Position numbers and translations under genes: made by a program. This document shows, piece after piece, positions 1-6,271 of a stretch of DNA of 7,758 nucleotides. Position 1 is the first letter of the stretch. Every line of letters starts with the position of its first letter. The notes under the pieces were generated by a model. It made no database searches, had not been told where the DNA came from, and saw nothing but the letters and a program-made list of their open reading frames with translations. The stretch is from a candidate division KSB1 bacterium (GTDB lineage: Bacteria; Zhuqueibacterota; JdFR-76; DREG01): assembly GCA_022566355.1 (NCBI GenBank), contig JADFJB010000164.1:1-7758 (forward strand), given 5' to 3'.

Positions 1-2148
1 GATCAGCGCATCCACCATCTTCATGGTCGAGGAGAAGAGGACGTCGTCGTCGCTCGTACCATGAATGAGTAGCAGCTTGCCTTTGAGGTTACCGGCCAAC
101 CGAAGGTTGGAGCCGTATTCATATGCCTCTTCATTGTTCTTTGGCAGGCCCATGTAGGCCTCGATGAATCTGCTAAAGTCGGACAGGGCCACGGCTGGAG
201 CACTGGCGATACCGACGTGATAAATATCGGGTCTAAGCAACAGTGCGCGGATGGCAAAGTAACCGCCGTAGGAGTGACCGTATACGCCCACTCTGCTCAA
301 GTCCATGTAAGGTCGTTTTTCGGCCAACTGCTTGAGCGTGGCCACATGGTCGGGGATCTCATGGCGGCCAAAATTTCCGTAGACCGCGTCCTGGAACGCT
401 TTGCCACGCTCAGGGGTCCCGCGCCCGTCCACCTTGAAGGCGATGAAGCCCAACTGTGACCACGCCTGGGGATTTATACCTCTCCAGTCCGTAAACGTAC
501 GTGGCACAAAGGTCATCTGCGGGCCTGCATAGATGGCTTCGATCACCGGGTACTTCTTGTTCGGGTCGAAGTCGAAGGGTTTGTAAAGGACCCCATAGAG
601 GTCGGTTGTCCCATCGGCTGCCTTGACCACAAACTCCTCCGGCGGGTTCCAGCTCAGGTCCCCGAGCGCATCTATATTGGCTATCGACAGAGTTTGTAAC
701 AGCTCGCCATCGGCGGTTCTCAATTCCACGACAGGCGGGCGGTCTAGACTGGAGTGGGTGTCTAGAAATAACGTCTTCGAGGGGGCGAACTGGATGTCGT
801 GCTGGCCGGTCTGCTCGGTTAGCCGCGCGAATCTCTTACCCTCCAGATCCACTCGGTAGAGGTGCGTATCGTATGGCCGCTGCTCGTCGCCGTGAGCAGT
901 GAAGTAGACCCAGCCAGCCTTCTCGTCCACGGCGAGCACCTTTACGACCGGGAAGATTCCTCTGGTGAGTCGCCGGATCAGGGTCCCCTCCAGGTCATAC
1001 AGGTATAGATGATTCCAGCCATCCCGTTCTGACATCCAAATGAATCTCTTGCCATCTTCAAGCAATGTGAAAGGCCGGAGAAATTCGACCCAACCCACAT
1101 AATAGACATAACCTGTTAGGATGAATGTTTCCTGGCTTTCGGTGAGGATCACGCGCGTGGCACCGGTCGTAGGGCTGGCGGCCATGAGGTACATTCTTTT
1201 CAACGTGCGGTTGGTGCGGAGGAAAAGCAGTTCCGAGTTGTCGGGTCGCCAGCCTACGATTTCAATGTACTGGTCCATCTCCTTACCGGTATCTACACGA
1301 ACCTTCCGCTTGGAGCGGATATCTACGACGTAAAGTTCAGTCTGGGGAAGGGGCTTGCCCACCTTTCTCCAGCGCATCCACTCGACCTCTTCCTTCAGCC
1401 CAGTCCAGTGGACGATGGGTATTTGGGGCACTTTGCGGTAGTCGATCTTCGTTACGGCCAGCCAAAAGCTATCAGGCGACCACTTGGCGCCTTCCACATC
1501 CCATTCGAAGTCCTTGATTCCGTCGTTTGTAATTTGCACACTTCGGGTGTCGTGAGTGGAGCGCAACCTGAGGTTGTGCTCCTTTACGCCGGCAAACCAC
1601 TGGCGGTCGGGCGATAGCACCTCCATGACAGGGGGCCAGTGCGCGAAAAGACCTTTCCGAACGACCTGGGGAACCAACCGGTTTTTATCCGCCTCGGACA
1701 GGGCAGGAGCCCGGGTGATCGAGTAAGTGTCGAGTTGAAGGATAAACTCCCTCTCTTTCACGGTGAACTGGACAGCCTTTTCATCGTCGTCCACGAAAGT
1801 GAATGCCTCAAACGGAAGTCCCTTGTACGGCGGCTCGTGCTCCAGCACAGAGGTGAGCGACTGACGCAATCGCTCAGTGTCGAACAAGGGCGTTTTGGTG
1901 TTGGCTTTCGGATCGACCTTGTATATAACAGTGTTTTCTGGTGCTCCCTCGGCATACCAGAAACTTGAGCCGTCAGCCATCCAATGAGGCTCGACAGAGC
2001 CCCCTTTGACGTAGGAGGGAAACTCCAGATATCGGTAGTACATCGCTTCCCGCTCGGATTGCGTTGTCTCCTTTGCATGAACCAGAGGCACATTAACCAA
2101 GAGGCAGATGACAACAATGATAAATCTCTTTACATGTTGATTAGACAT
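1..2148 (-). CDS. Secreted S9 (DPP-IV-like) prolyl oligopeptidase family peptidase, C-terminus cut by window edge
   Basis: One uninterrupted frame of 716 codons runs from ATG at 2148 off the left edge. The start is supported by a purine-rich Shine-Dalgarno (GAAGGTGGAG, 2151-2160) two bases upstream. Residues about 7-26 form a signal peptide (FIIVVICLLVNVPLVHA), so the product should be exported. Residues about 50-490 resemble the DPP-IV N-terminal beta-propeller, and about 500 onward is the alpha/beta-hydrolase domain. The nucleophile motif GHSYGGY places Ser626 and HGTSDDDV places Asp700. The catalytic His should follow about 30 residues after the Asp, outside the window. The family cleaves peptides, often X-Pro dipeptides, in the periplasm or outside the cell. 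The Glu-Glu motif that anchors the substrate amino terminus in true DPP-IV is not evident (the region reads DFEWDVEG, residues 213-220), so dipeptidase specificity is uncertain. The family assignment is firm; the substrate is unknown. GC content is visibly higher than in the rest of the window. Confidence 0.96.
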   Translation of the reverse strand, partial: MSNQHVKRFIIVVICLLVNVPLVHAKETTQSEREAMYYRYLEFPSYVKGGSVEPHWMADGSSFWYAEGAPENTVIYKVDPKANTKTPLFDTERLRQSLTSVLEHEPPYKGLPFEAFTFVDDDEKAVQFTVKEREFILQLDTYSITRAPALSEADKNRLVPQVVRKGLFAHWPPVMEVLSPDRQWFAGVKEHNLRLRSTHDTRSVQITNDGIKDFEWDVEGAKWSPDSFWLAVTKIDYRKVPQIPIVHWTGLKEEVEWMRWRKVGKPLPQTELYVVDIRSKRKVRVDTGKEMDQYIEIVGWRPDNSELLFLRTNRTLKRMYLMAASPTTGATRVILTESQETFILTGYVYYVGWVEFLRPFTLLEDGKRFIWMSERDGWNHLYLYDLEGTLIRRLTRGIFPVVKVLAVDEKAGWVYFTAHGDEQRPYDTHLYRVDLEGKRFARLTEQTGQHDIQFAPSKTLFLDTHSSLDRPPVVELRTADGELLQTLSIANIDALGDLSWNPPEEFVVKAADGTTDLYGVLYKPFDFDPNKKYPVIEAIYAGPQMTFVPRTFTDWRGINPQAWSQLGFIAFKVDGRGTPERGKAFQDAVYGNFGRHEIPDHVATLKQLAEKRPYMDLSRVGVYGHSYGGYFAIRALLLRPDIYHVGIASAPAVALSDFSRFIEAYMGLPKNNEEAYEYGSNLRLAGNLKGKLLLIHGTSDDDVLFSSTMKMVDALI

Positions 2149-2275
2149 AACTCCACCTTCTGTTTTGTGATTTTGCGGACAAGCAGCACACACAAATGAG
2201 GCCTACCTATTTATTCCTAATCTTAATATAAAAAACAAATTCATCTACTTATTTCAAATTAGGATGAATAAACCT

Positions 2276-2392
2276 TCACTTGATGGCGAAGTAGCGTTTG
2301 GGCTTGGCGTTTTCGGCCTTGTACACCGCACCCATCCCACCTTCGCCGAGTTTGTCCAGAATTTTGTAATGAGATATAGTTTGTCCGATCAT
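2276..2392 (-). pseudogene. Serine/threonine protein kinase N-terminal fragment
   Basis: ATG at 2392 opens a 38-codon frame ending in TGA. It begins [19 protein letters not shown] and continues through MGAVYKAE to FAIK. This is the start of a Hanks-type (Pkn) kinase: the glycine-rich loop GEGGMG (residues 16-21), the VYKA strand, and the invariant ATP-binding lysine as the last residue (Lys38). A working kinase domain needs about 220 more residues including HRD and DFG motifs, and none follow. Past the stop, the same frame reads RFIHPNLK and then another stop. The HPN triplet recalls kinase subdomain IV, which would fit an internally deleted kinase gene, but it is too short to be sure. The fragment lies 127 bp upstream of the peptidase gene on the same strand and shares its higher GC content. 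It is most likely a gene remnant; translation into a stand-alone mini-protein cannot be excluded. Confidence 0.8.
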
Positions 2393-2459
2393 TATATGGT
2401 TATCACAAGATAGTGTTTGATTTTAGTCAGGAGATATTTATGATATTGCATATTACTAT

Positions 2460-2490
2460 TTGAAAAGTCCAAAAGCAATGATTTTCTTGA
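2460..2490 (+). repeat. 31-bp dispersed repeat, copy 1
   Basis: It matches 5203-5233 at 28 of 31 positions in the same orientation. The core is a near-palindrome around CAATGATTTTCTTGA; in the other copy AAAATCA and TGATTTT flank one central base. It is unexplained by any gene and may be the edge of a longer, decayed repeat. Confidence 0.7.
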
Positions 2491-2572
2491 GTTTACTAAT
2501 TTTTTCCTTGAGTGTCAGAATTTCTCAGATTCAGGTTGTTGCAGCTTTTTATTTCCATCAAAACCCCTTCCC

Positions 2573-2609
2573 AGTGGTGTTTTAGGGGCTTAAAATCAAC
2601 GATCTATTA
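2573..2609 (+). repeat. Short direct repeat, copy A (AGTGGTGTTTT...CAACGATCT)
   Basis: It shares with 2845-2884 the ordered blocks AGTGGTGTTTT, GGGC (here GGGGC), then CAACGATCT and TATTA, with small indels between them. Both copies follow a CCCTT motif. It is diverged but clearly the same element. Confidence 0.6.
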
Positions 2610-2844
2610 ATTAGCCACCTCAGATAAGGGTTATATGGAGATCAAGCTAAATTGGTAGAATTAAAAGAAAATAAATTAAGCACAAAAAATTAAACTAGTT
2701 TAACTTTTAAGCACGAAAGTAAATTAAAGAAAAAGACTTAAGGAGGGGTAAAACTAGTATTACTTAATGTTATAAAATCTAACTTATGCCAAGCGTTGTT
2801 TGAGGCTATTTATTTACTATTAAAGCCCTTAATTAGTGCCGCTA

Positions 2845-2884
2845 AGTGGTGTTTTTACGGGCATATAACAACGATCTTTTATTA
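2845..2884 (+). repeat. Short direct repeat, copy B (AGTGGTGTTTTT...CAACGATCT)
   Basis: This is the second copy of the repeat at 2573-2609. Its right end, AACAACGATCT, is also the left arm of the inverted repeat ending at 2922, so this copy is associated with a hairpin that copy A lacks. Confidence 0.6.
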
Positions 2885-2922
2885 TATGGCATATATACTA
2901 TGGGGTTTCCGAGATCGTTGTT
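2867..2922. repeat. Perfect 11-bp inverted repeat with 34-nt loop
   Basis: AACAACGATCT (2867-2877) pairs exactly with AGATCGTTGTT (2912-2922). The loop is AT-rich. It lies about 60 bp past the 3' end of the minus-strand helix-turn-helix gene. It lacks the G/C-rich stem and immediate T tract of a standard terminator, so it may instead be a binding site or the end of a small non-autonomous element. Confidence 0.65.
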
Positions 2923-2980
2923 TTTAGGTGTGTTTTACATGGTTGTATGATTTTATTGAGCTTGATATGCATATTCCATT

Positions 2981-3160
2981 TTATTGTGCTTTCTTTGGTT
3001 GCCAGTCTTGAAATTTCTTGTTATCGAGGACGTGCTGAACTCGGTCAATAAAAATATCATCAATCTTTCTCTTTTCAATAGCATGAAATATACTACCACT
3101 GGCCACACCTTTTTCCCAGGCTGCTGTTGAGATTCTAATTGGTTTCATTGTTTTTTCCAT
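2981..3160 (-). CDS. Small helix-turn-helix (excisionase/MerR-like) DNA-binding protein
   Basis: ATG at 3160 opens a 59-codon frame ending in TAA. The product reads like a compact DNA-binding protein of the excisionase/MerR-type fold. Residues 8-30 (IRISTAAWEKGVASGSIFHA then IEK) match the pattern of a helix, a turn at KGVASGS, and a recognition helix ending in AIEKRKI. The tail LDNKKFQDWQPKK resembles the common ending of such proteins, in which a hydrophobic-D-x-x-F-x-x-W motif follows. Proteins of this type occur as excision factors, as small regulators near mobile elements, or as the first gene of toxin-antitoxin-like units, but no partner gene is adjacent. No strong ribosome binding site is visible; an alternative start is ATG at 3148. 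The gene is isolated in AT-rich DNA. That it is coding is likely; the exact role is unknown. Confidence 0.6.
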   Translation of the reverse strand: MEKTMKPIRISTAAWEKGVASGSIFHAIEKRKIDDIFIDRVQHVLDNKKFQDWQPKKAQ

Positions 3161-3740
3161 TTTTACACTGTTCTTTGTTAAAGTTAAGGAGCTATTACCA
3201 GTAAAATATTTATGTAGTTTATAATTATGATAATTTTATTATTTGAGGGAAGTAATAAATATATAATCAAATTATCTCTAGACATTCAAGGATATTCCAG
3301 ACAATATGATCTATTGCAAGAAAATAATATGATGTGAAAAACAAAAAAGGGGAGCCAAGAAGTGATACCCATACTATGAATAATCTACCCCCTTAGTTTT
3401 ATCGTAAGGAAAAGCCCAAATGATCACAGATAATTTCTTTAAATAAATCGTGACTAGAGAAGAAATTACTTAATAGCTGGTGTTTGTAGTAATACAGTTT
3501 TAAAAGTGGAAACAATATTAGAAAAGGCGGATGAAGAAATATTCCTACCAGGTCAGATAGTTCAAGAAAATAAAAAAGAGGACAAACAAGCAAATTGCCA
3601 CGGATTTAGGGGGAGTTACCATGCACAAAGCTACTTGTTTGTCCCCAATTCAATATAATAATCAACAATCATATGTCAAGCAAAAATACGGGCACAGCGC
3701 AAAGCAGGTGAATTATTAAAAACTTCAAACAAAGCTAAAA
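3161..3740. other. AT-rich intergenic region without a convincing gene
   Basis: No well-supported gene is visible. A plus-strand frame open from 3458 to 3658 (66 codons, containing VETILEKADEEIFLPGQI) has a protein-like composition but begins directly after a TAG, with no ATG and no ribosome binding site. It could be a remnant. Its 3' part overlaps the 11-bp inverted repeat at 3580-3644. On the minus strand the overlapping 64-codon frame is Phe/Leu-rich and looks like a chance reading of AT-rich DNA. Confidence 0.5.
3580..3644. repeat. Perfect 11-bp inverted repeat with 43-nt loop
   Basis: GGACAAACAAG (3580-3590) pairs exactly with CTTGTTTGTCC (3634-3644). The loop holds a purine run, TTTAGGGGGAG, followed by TTACCATG. 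It resembles the inverted repeat at 2867-2922 in arm length and loop size but not in sequence. Its role is unknown; it could be an RNA hairpin, an operator, or the termini of a very small element. Confidence 0.65.
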
Positions 3741-3771
3741 TCAATATGCCGGTCACAAGCAAGTACCGGCA
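3741..3771 (-). terminator. Probable intrinsic terminator of the small acidic gene, copy 1
   Basis: Read on the minus strand, just 7 bp after the stop of the 3779-3976 gene, TGCCGGT (3771-3765) pairs with ACCGGCA (3753-3747) around an 11-nt loop. It is followed by TATTGATTTTAG, an imperfect T-rich tail. Position and orientation fit a Rho-independent terminator; the tail is weaker than usual. Confidence 0.55.
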
Positions 3772-3778
3772 AAAACAC

Positions 3779-3976
3779 TTAAAGAAATTGGATATTACAA
3801 AAAATGAATCTTCTATATGGCAAACAACTTCTCTTCTTGAGTTCCTGAGATACAAGCCTAATCATTTTTTCCTCTTCTTCGGACACCTGATTGTCGGAAA
3901 TCGCCACGCCCAGTTCTCTGCTCGCCAGATAAATCACGTATCTCTCAATCACATCATCATTGAGGTTGTCCGTCAT
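3779..3976 (-). CDS. Small acidic conserved protein, copy 1 (paralogue of 6095-6271)
   Basis: ATG at 3976 starts a product of 65 residues beginning MTDNLNDDVIERYVIYLASR; a GTG nine bases upstream is an alternative start. The paralogue at 6095-6271 shares the core DNLNxDVIERYxIYLASRELG, a run of glutamates ending EEEEKM, then RLVxxELKKR, so the frame is conserved and almost certainly coding. The sequence predicts two or three short amphipathic helices, no signal peptide and no membrane segment. It vaguely resembles the first helices of small anti-sigma-like or regulatory proteins (E-R-Y...L...E), but I do not recognise a family and give no function. The last about 15 residues (from SCLPYRRF) differ from the paralogue, consistent with decay or a different 3' junction. 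A hairpin terminator follows. Confidence 0.65.
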   Translation of the reverse strand: MTDNLNDDVIERYVIYLASRELGVAISDNQVSEEEEKMIRLVSQELKKRSCLPYRRFIFCNIQFL

Positions 3977-4077
3977 AAAATTCACTTTTAATATTCCTAG
4001 TAAACTTTTAGTAAAATATTATTCCTCTGTATTAATAGCCGCACTTAAAGATTAAAAAGTAACAAGTTTGTATTTTT
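3833..4077. repeat. Direct duplication unit, copy 1 (small acidic gene plus upstream DNA)
   Basis: It aligns with 6137-6486 in the same orientation. The match covers most of the small acidic gene and continues upstream of its start for about 100 bp, through blocks such as CCTAGTAAACTTTT, CCTCTGTATTAATAGCCG and AAAAAGTAACAA. In this copy AATATT is joined directly to CCTAGTAAAC, while in the other copy 106 bp separate them. Conservation of the upstream DNA as well as the gene suggests that promoter or leader sequence was duplicated with it. Confidence 0.85.
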
Positions 4078-4184
4078 ACAAATAAAAATCCTAACTCACA
4101 TCCTTCAATTAATTAAGAAAAATCACCATCCATTCCGAAAATTAGATGATAGTTGTTTTCAATTAAAGTCTAAGGGTGATAAAA

Positions 4185-4985
4185 ATGCTTATCCGAATCA
4201 TTACAGTCTTATTGATATTTAACAGTATCTCTTTAGCTGCTGGTCTGAAAGAAATAGACAAAAACCATCACAGCTCCATTGGCTTGTCCATAGAATTATT
4301 CGGAGAACCTTTTCTGAAAACCAATGCAATATCATACAATCCTATGGATTTTAGTCAGGATTTGGGTATTTCAAGGAGTCACTATAAATCTCCACCCAAA
4401 GGGATGTTTTTATCTTTACTGATACCTGGTTCAGGTGAGTTTTATGCCGGTTCGAAATTAAAAGGATTATTATTTATTGGGGTCGAAGTGGGTGCCTGGG
4501 TTGCGTTCGCTTATTCGCAAAAAATGGGAACAGATTTTGAGAAAATATATATTCAATTAGCCGATAACAACTGGAGTAGGGCAAGATGGGATACCTGGTG
4601 GCAGTCATTATCTTCGCAAGATCAAGGCAGTTTTCTAGGTATTCAATTACCTGCAACTAAAAACCGGGATTACTACGAAGCGATTGGAATTTATGAGAAA
4701 TTCAATGCTGGTTGGAAAGATGCAGAATGGAATATAGGCGAACCTAATATCGTATTTTCATCCCGGAGAACTTCTTATATGAGTTGGCGTGAAGCAAGCA
4801 ATAGCTGGCTCAAATGGTCAACAGTGGCAACTTCCATTGTTATGGCAAATCACCTATTAAGCGCACTTGATGCCGCCTGGTCTGTTTTCCGATATAACAA
4901 AAATGTAAAACCAGCCGTTAAAGTTAAATATGTATTTGCTAATCCAAAGCCTCAACTGCTGGTTGGTATTCAAGTAGAATTATAA
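4185..4985 (+). CDS. Exported DUF5683-like conserved protein
   Basis: The 266-residue product starts at ATG 4185, chosen because AAGGGTG lies 5-6 bases upstream; a GTG at 4176 would add three residues but lies within that site. Residues 1-19 form a signal peptide (MLIRIITVLLIFNSISLAAG). Residues about 72-112 carry the hallmark GMFLSLLIPGSGEFYAGSK, then LKGLLFIGVEVGAWVAFAY, a Pro-Gly-x-Gly-x-x-Tyr motif followed by a membrane helix. Near the end (about 212-240) is a second hydrophobic segment with LLSALDAAWSVFRYN. This layout is that of DUF5683-like proteins of Bacteroidota and related phyla, whose function is unknown. The segment NRDYYEAIGIYEKFNAGWKD (160-179) is the sort of aromatic-rich stretch seen between the two helices. 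The protein is probably in the inner membrane or envelope. No partner gene is near; it is transcribed away from the peptidase side. There is no clear terminator. Confidence 0.88.
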   Translation: MLIRIITVLLIFNSISLAAGLKEIDKNHHSSIGLSIELFGEPFLKTNAISYNPMDFSQDLGISRSHYKSPPKGMFLSLLIPGSGEFYAGSKLKGLLFIGVEVGAWVAFAYSQKMGTDFEKIYIQLADNNWSRARWDTWWQSLSSQDQGSFLGIQLPATKNRDYYEAIGIYEKFNAGWKDAEWNIGEPNIVFSSRRTSYMSWREASNSWLKWSTVATSIVMANHLLSALDAAWSVFRYNKNVKPAVKVKYVFANPKPQLLVGIQVEL

Positions 4986-5019
4986 GAAAAAAGCACCATC
5001 GCAATAAACAATTGGCCAT

Positions 5020-5177
5020 CTTCGTTTTTCCGACCCCCGCATAAAATGATTGGTAGCCCCCCCCCGAAAACCCTCATTATTTGGACTATGCAAGACAGGA
5101 GATGGAGCGCCGGTGGCGTAATCGGGTTGATCTTGGGACAGGAATAATTTCCCGGTGGCATCCCAGACTATCCAATA
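5020..5177 (-). pseudogene. Possible remnant of an unidentified coding sequence
   Basis: Directly after a TAA (5178-5180), the minus-strand frame reads YWIVWDATGKLFLSQDQPDY followed by ATGAPSPVLHSPNNEGF and a glycine-rich stretch. The composition (Asp/Asn/Gly/Pro/aromatic) is that of an extracellular or beta-sheet protein, unlike chance translation of the local AT-rich DNA. There is no start codon, and the frame passes through the nine-G run and then into antisense of the DUF5683-like gene. I do not recognise the family. A second possibility is that the resemblance is accidental. Confidence 0.35.
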
Positions 5178-5202
5178 TTATTGTTCCGGAAATATCTGCT
5201 AG

Positions 5203-5233
5203 TTGAGAAATCCAAAATCAATGATTTTCTTGA
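5203..5233 (+). repeat. 31-bp dispersed repeat, copy 2
   Basis: It matches 2460-2490 at 28 of 31 positions in the same orientation. Here it lies just 16 bp before the larger dispersed repeat at 5249, so it may be part of that element; the copy at 2460 has no such neighbour. Confidence 0.7.
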
Positions 5234-5248
5234 CTATATTTGGATGGA

Positions 5249-5359
5249 TAGAATAAAATGATTCTAGTGATTGATCTTCGAAGCTTTAATCGATCACTCC
5301 TGAGCCACCAAATCCTCACCAGAGCTTATGAGAAGCTCAACCAGAGGTTTTCTATATTC
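5249..5359 (+). repeat. Dispersed repeat of about 110 bp, copy 1
   Basis: It is present in the opposite orientation at 7630-7741. Well conserved blocks include ATAAAATGATTCTAGTGAT, GATCTTCG, CACCAGAGC and GAAGCTCAACCAGAGGTTTT. Both copies begin with ATGATTCTAGTG, which could encode MILVIDLRS, but a one-base indel puts the 3' halves in different frames. It is therefore conserved as DNA rather than as protein. This copy has a perfect six-base hairpin (GAGCTT, ATGAG, AAGCTC) that is damaged in the other. It ends 23 bp from the stop of the Yip1 gene. Confidence 0.85.
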
Positions 5360-5382
5360 GGATGAGGAGTATTATCAAACTA

Positions 5383-5904
5383 TCAAGGCCGACCAAAAAT
5401 CGAAAACATGAGTGCCAAAAAGATTACCTGGATAACCCATCCGATAAGACAAACACCTACCGCACGCAAGGTACTGTTGTAATCGAGAGCTTGCCGAACG
5501 GCAATAATCATCGCTACTAACATCCAAACTGATGCAACGGTGGAAACGAACCAATAAAGCCCGGGAATAATTCCTAATATCCGTATCACACCCGGTGAAC
5601 TCGAAAAGCCAATTGTACGCAAAAGCTCGCCATGATCAGCAGAAGTCTGAGGTTCAGGTAGAAGTTTCGTGCCAATAATGTAAGTAATAAAGGCCCAGAC
5701 ATACCAGCCGATTAACGCTGAGATGGTTCCGAAAATAACTCCACTAATCCCTGTAATACTAAAGGAAGCAATTCCAGCAGCAATGCTGGATAATACAACC
5801 ACCCCCATCGCCTGTCCCATTGCACTTTTGTCTGCCTCTACTTCTTCGTACAGGTTTACATCTAACTTTGCAGCCCGAATCATTCGATCTTGAAAAATCG
5901 ACAT
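5383..5904 (-). CDS. Yip1-family integral membrane protein
   Basis: ATG at 5904 is preceded by a strong ribosome binding site (AAGGAG, six bases upstream). The 173-residue product has a short cytoplasmic N-terminus with acidic residues (LYEEVEADKSAMGQ, 19-32) and about five hydrophobic segments: roughly 33-52, 54-78, 106-120, 121-139 and 146-169. Features typical of bacterial Yip1-domain proteins are LLRTIGFSSSPGVIRILGII (94-113), corresponding to the family's leucine/glycine loop, and the late motif AVRQALDYNSTLRAVGVCLI (135-154). The family is widespread, has no established biochemical role in bacteria, and resides in the cytoplasmic membrane. The gene stands alone. Upstream, TTGATA (5952-5947) and TAACTT (5929-5924), 17 bp apart, could be a weak promoter. 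A complete, normal-length member. Confidence 0.9.
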   Translation of the reverse strand: MSIFQDRMIRAAKLDVNLYEEVEADKSAMGQAMGVVVLSSIAAGIASFSITGISGVIFGTISALIGWYVWAFITYIIGTKLLPEPQTSADHGELLRTIGFSSSPGVIRILGIIPGLYWFVSTVASVWMLVAMIIAVRQALDYNSTLRAVGVCLIGWVIQVIFLALMFSIFGRP

Positions 5905-6094
5905 TGTAACTCCTTATCCTAAAAAGTTATTCTATAGTTTTCCATATATCAATCTAAGTTATAATGTTTTACCTTGGCTCACAAGTGAAATTTCCCCACT
6001 GCTTGTAATTGATACTCAGCCATTTTTTAAATCTTCTTCCTTTATACACAAGTTCTCTATCCAAATATGGCCAAGCGGATTATTGTCAAACCGT
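5905..6094. other. Intergenic region between the Yip1 gene and the second small acidic gene
   Basis: It is AT-rich, without a gene. It should hold the promoter of the Yip1 gene and the 3' end signals of the 6095-6271 gene. Only a weak stem is visible just past the stop of that gene (CGTTT and AAACG around a four-base loop, near 6090-6105), not a convincing terminator. Confidence 0.5.
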
Positions 6095-6271
6095 TTATAA
6101 AACGCCGACATAAAGGTTCTTGAGAAACGATATTCGCTTCTTGAGTTCTGAGTTTACAAGCCTGCCCATCATTTTTTCCTCTTCCTCGTCGGAAACCGCC
6201 TCGCCCAGTTCTCTGCTCGCCAGATAAATTGCGTAGCGCTCAATTACATCTTCATTGAGGTTGTCCATCAT
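6095..6271 (-). CDS. Small acidic conserved protein, copy 2 (paralogue of 3779-3976)
   Basis: Two adjacent ATG codons (6271 and 6268) begin the part shared with the other copy; a GTG at 6310 would add 13 residues that the other copy lacks, so I use 6271. The 58-residue product reads MMDNLNEDVIERYAIYLASR, then ELGEAVSDEEEEKMMGRLVN and SELKKRISFLKNLYVGVL. Differences from copy 1 include many conservative or silent changes (for example VIYL to AIYL) and loss of a few residues around the glutamate run, consistent with selection on the protein. This copy has the more regular ending. It is predicted to be a soluble, helical, acidic protein; the family and function are not recognised. No convincing Shine-Dalgarno precedes the start. 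Upstream DNA is also shared with copy 1 but interrupted by 106 bp. Confidence 0.68.
   Translation of the reverse strand: MMDNLNEDVIERYAIYLASRELGEAVSDEEEEKMMGRLVNSELKKRISFLKNLYVGVL

Larger units (their letters stand above)
2393..2980. other. AT-rich intergenic region without a convincing gene
   Basis: This stretch of nearly 600 bp has no reading frame I would call a gene. The longest curiosity is a 36-codon plus-strand frame starting at 2478 (MIFLSLLIFSLSV...) with a hydrophobic start, but it begins inside a dispersed repeat and has no ribosome binding site. The region holds two repeat pairs, an 11-bp inverted repeat (2867-2922), and a perfect 14-bp palindrome TTAAACTAGTTTAA (2690-2703). TTAAGCAC followed by a purine occurs twice on either side of that palindrome (2677 and 2708). 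A purine run AAGGAGGGG near 2740 resembles a ribosome binding site but has no suitable start codon behind it. Confidence 0.6.
4986..5382. other. Intergenic region with repeats and a possible gene remnant
   Basis: There is no intact gene. The left part (about 5020-5177) may contain a coding remnant on the minus strand, described separately, and includes a run of nine C (5057-5065). The right part consists of the 31-bp repeat (5203-5233) and the dispersed repeat (5249-5359). The latter contains two hairpins: AGTGATTGAT with ATCGATCACT (5266-5298, one G-T pair) and GAGCTT with AAGCTC around a five-base loop. The second hairpin could act as a weak terminator for the Yip1 gene. Confidence 0.55.

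Noticed and set aside
217-2199. Several 70-119-codon frames on either strand inside the peptidase region
   Set aside because: They overlap the unbroken 716-codon minus-strand peptidase frame in other frames, and their compositions are implausible.
2690-2703. Perfect 14-bp palindrome TTAAACTAGTTTAA as an operator or origin element
   Set aside because: Such palindromes arise easily in AT-rich DNA, and there is no adjacent gene start or iteron series to support a role.
3399-3593. 64-codon minus-strand frame, hydrophobic
   Set aside because: Very rich in Phe, Leu and Tyr as expected from AT-rich DNA, no ribosome binding site, no paralogue.
2867-3644. Integron attC sites or a CRISPR array
   Set aside because: The inverted repeats lack the GTTRRRY/RYYYAAC boxes and bulged arms of attC, and no regularly spaced repeat-spacer series exists in the window.
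3458-3658. 66-codon plus-strand open stretch containing VETILEKADEEIFLPGQI
   Set aside because: It starts after a TAG with no ATG or ribosome binding site; kept only as a possible remnant in the intergenic note.
3746-3991. 81-codon plus-strand frame
   Set aside because: It is antisense to the small acidic gene, which has a conserved paralogue in its own frame.
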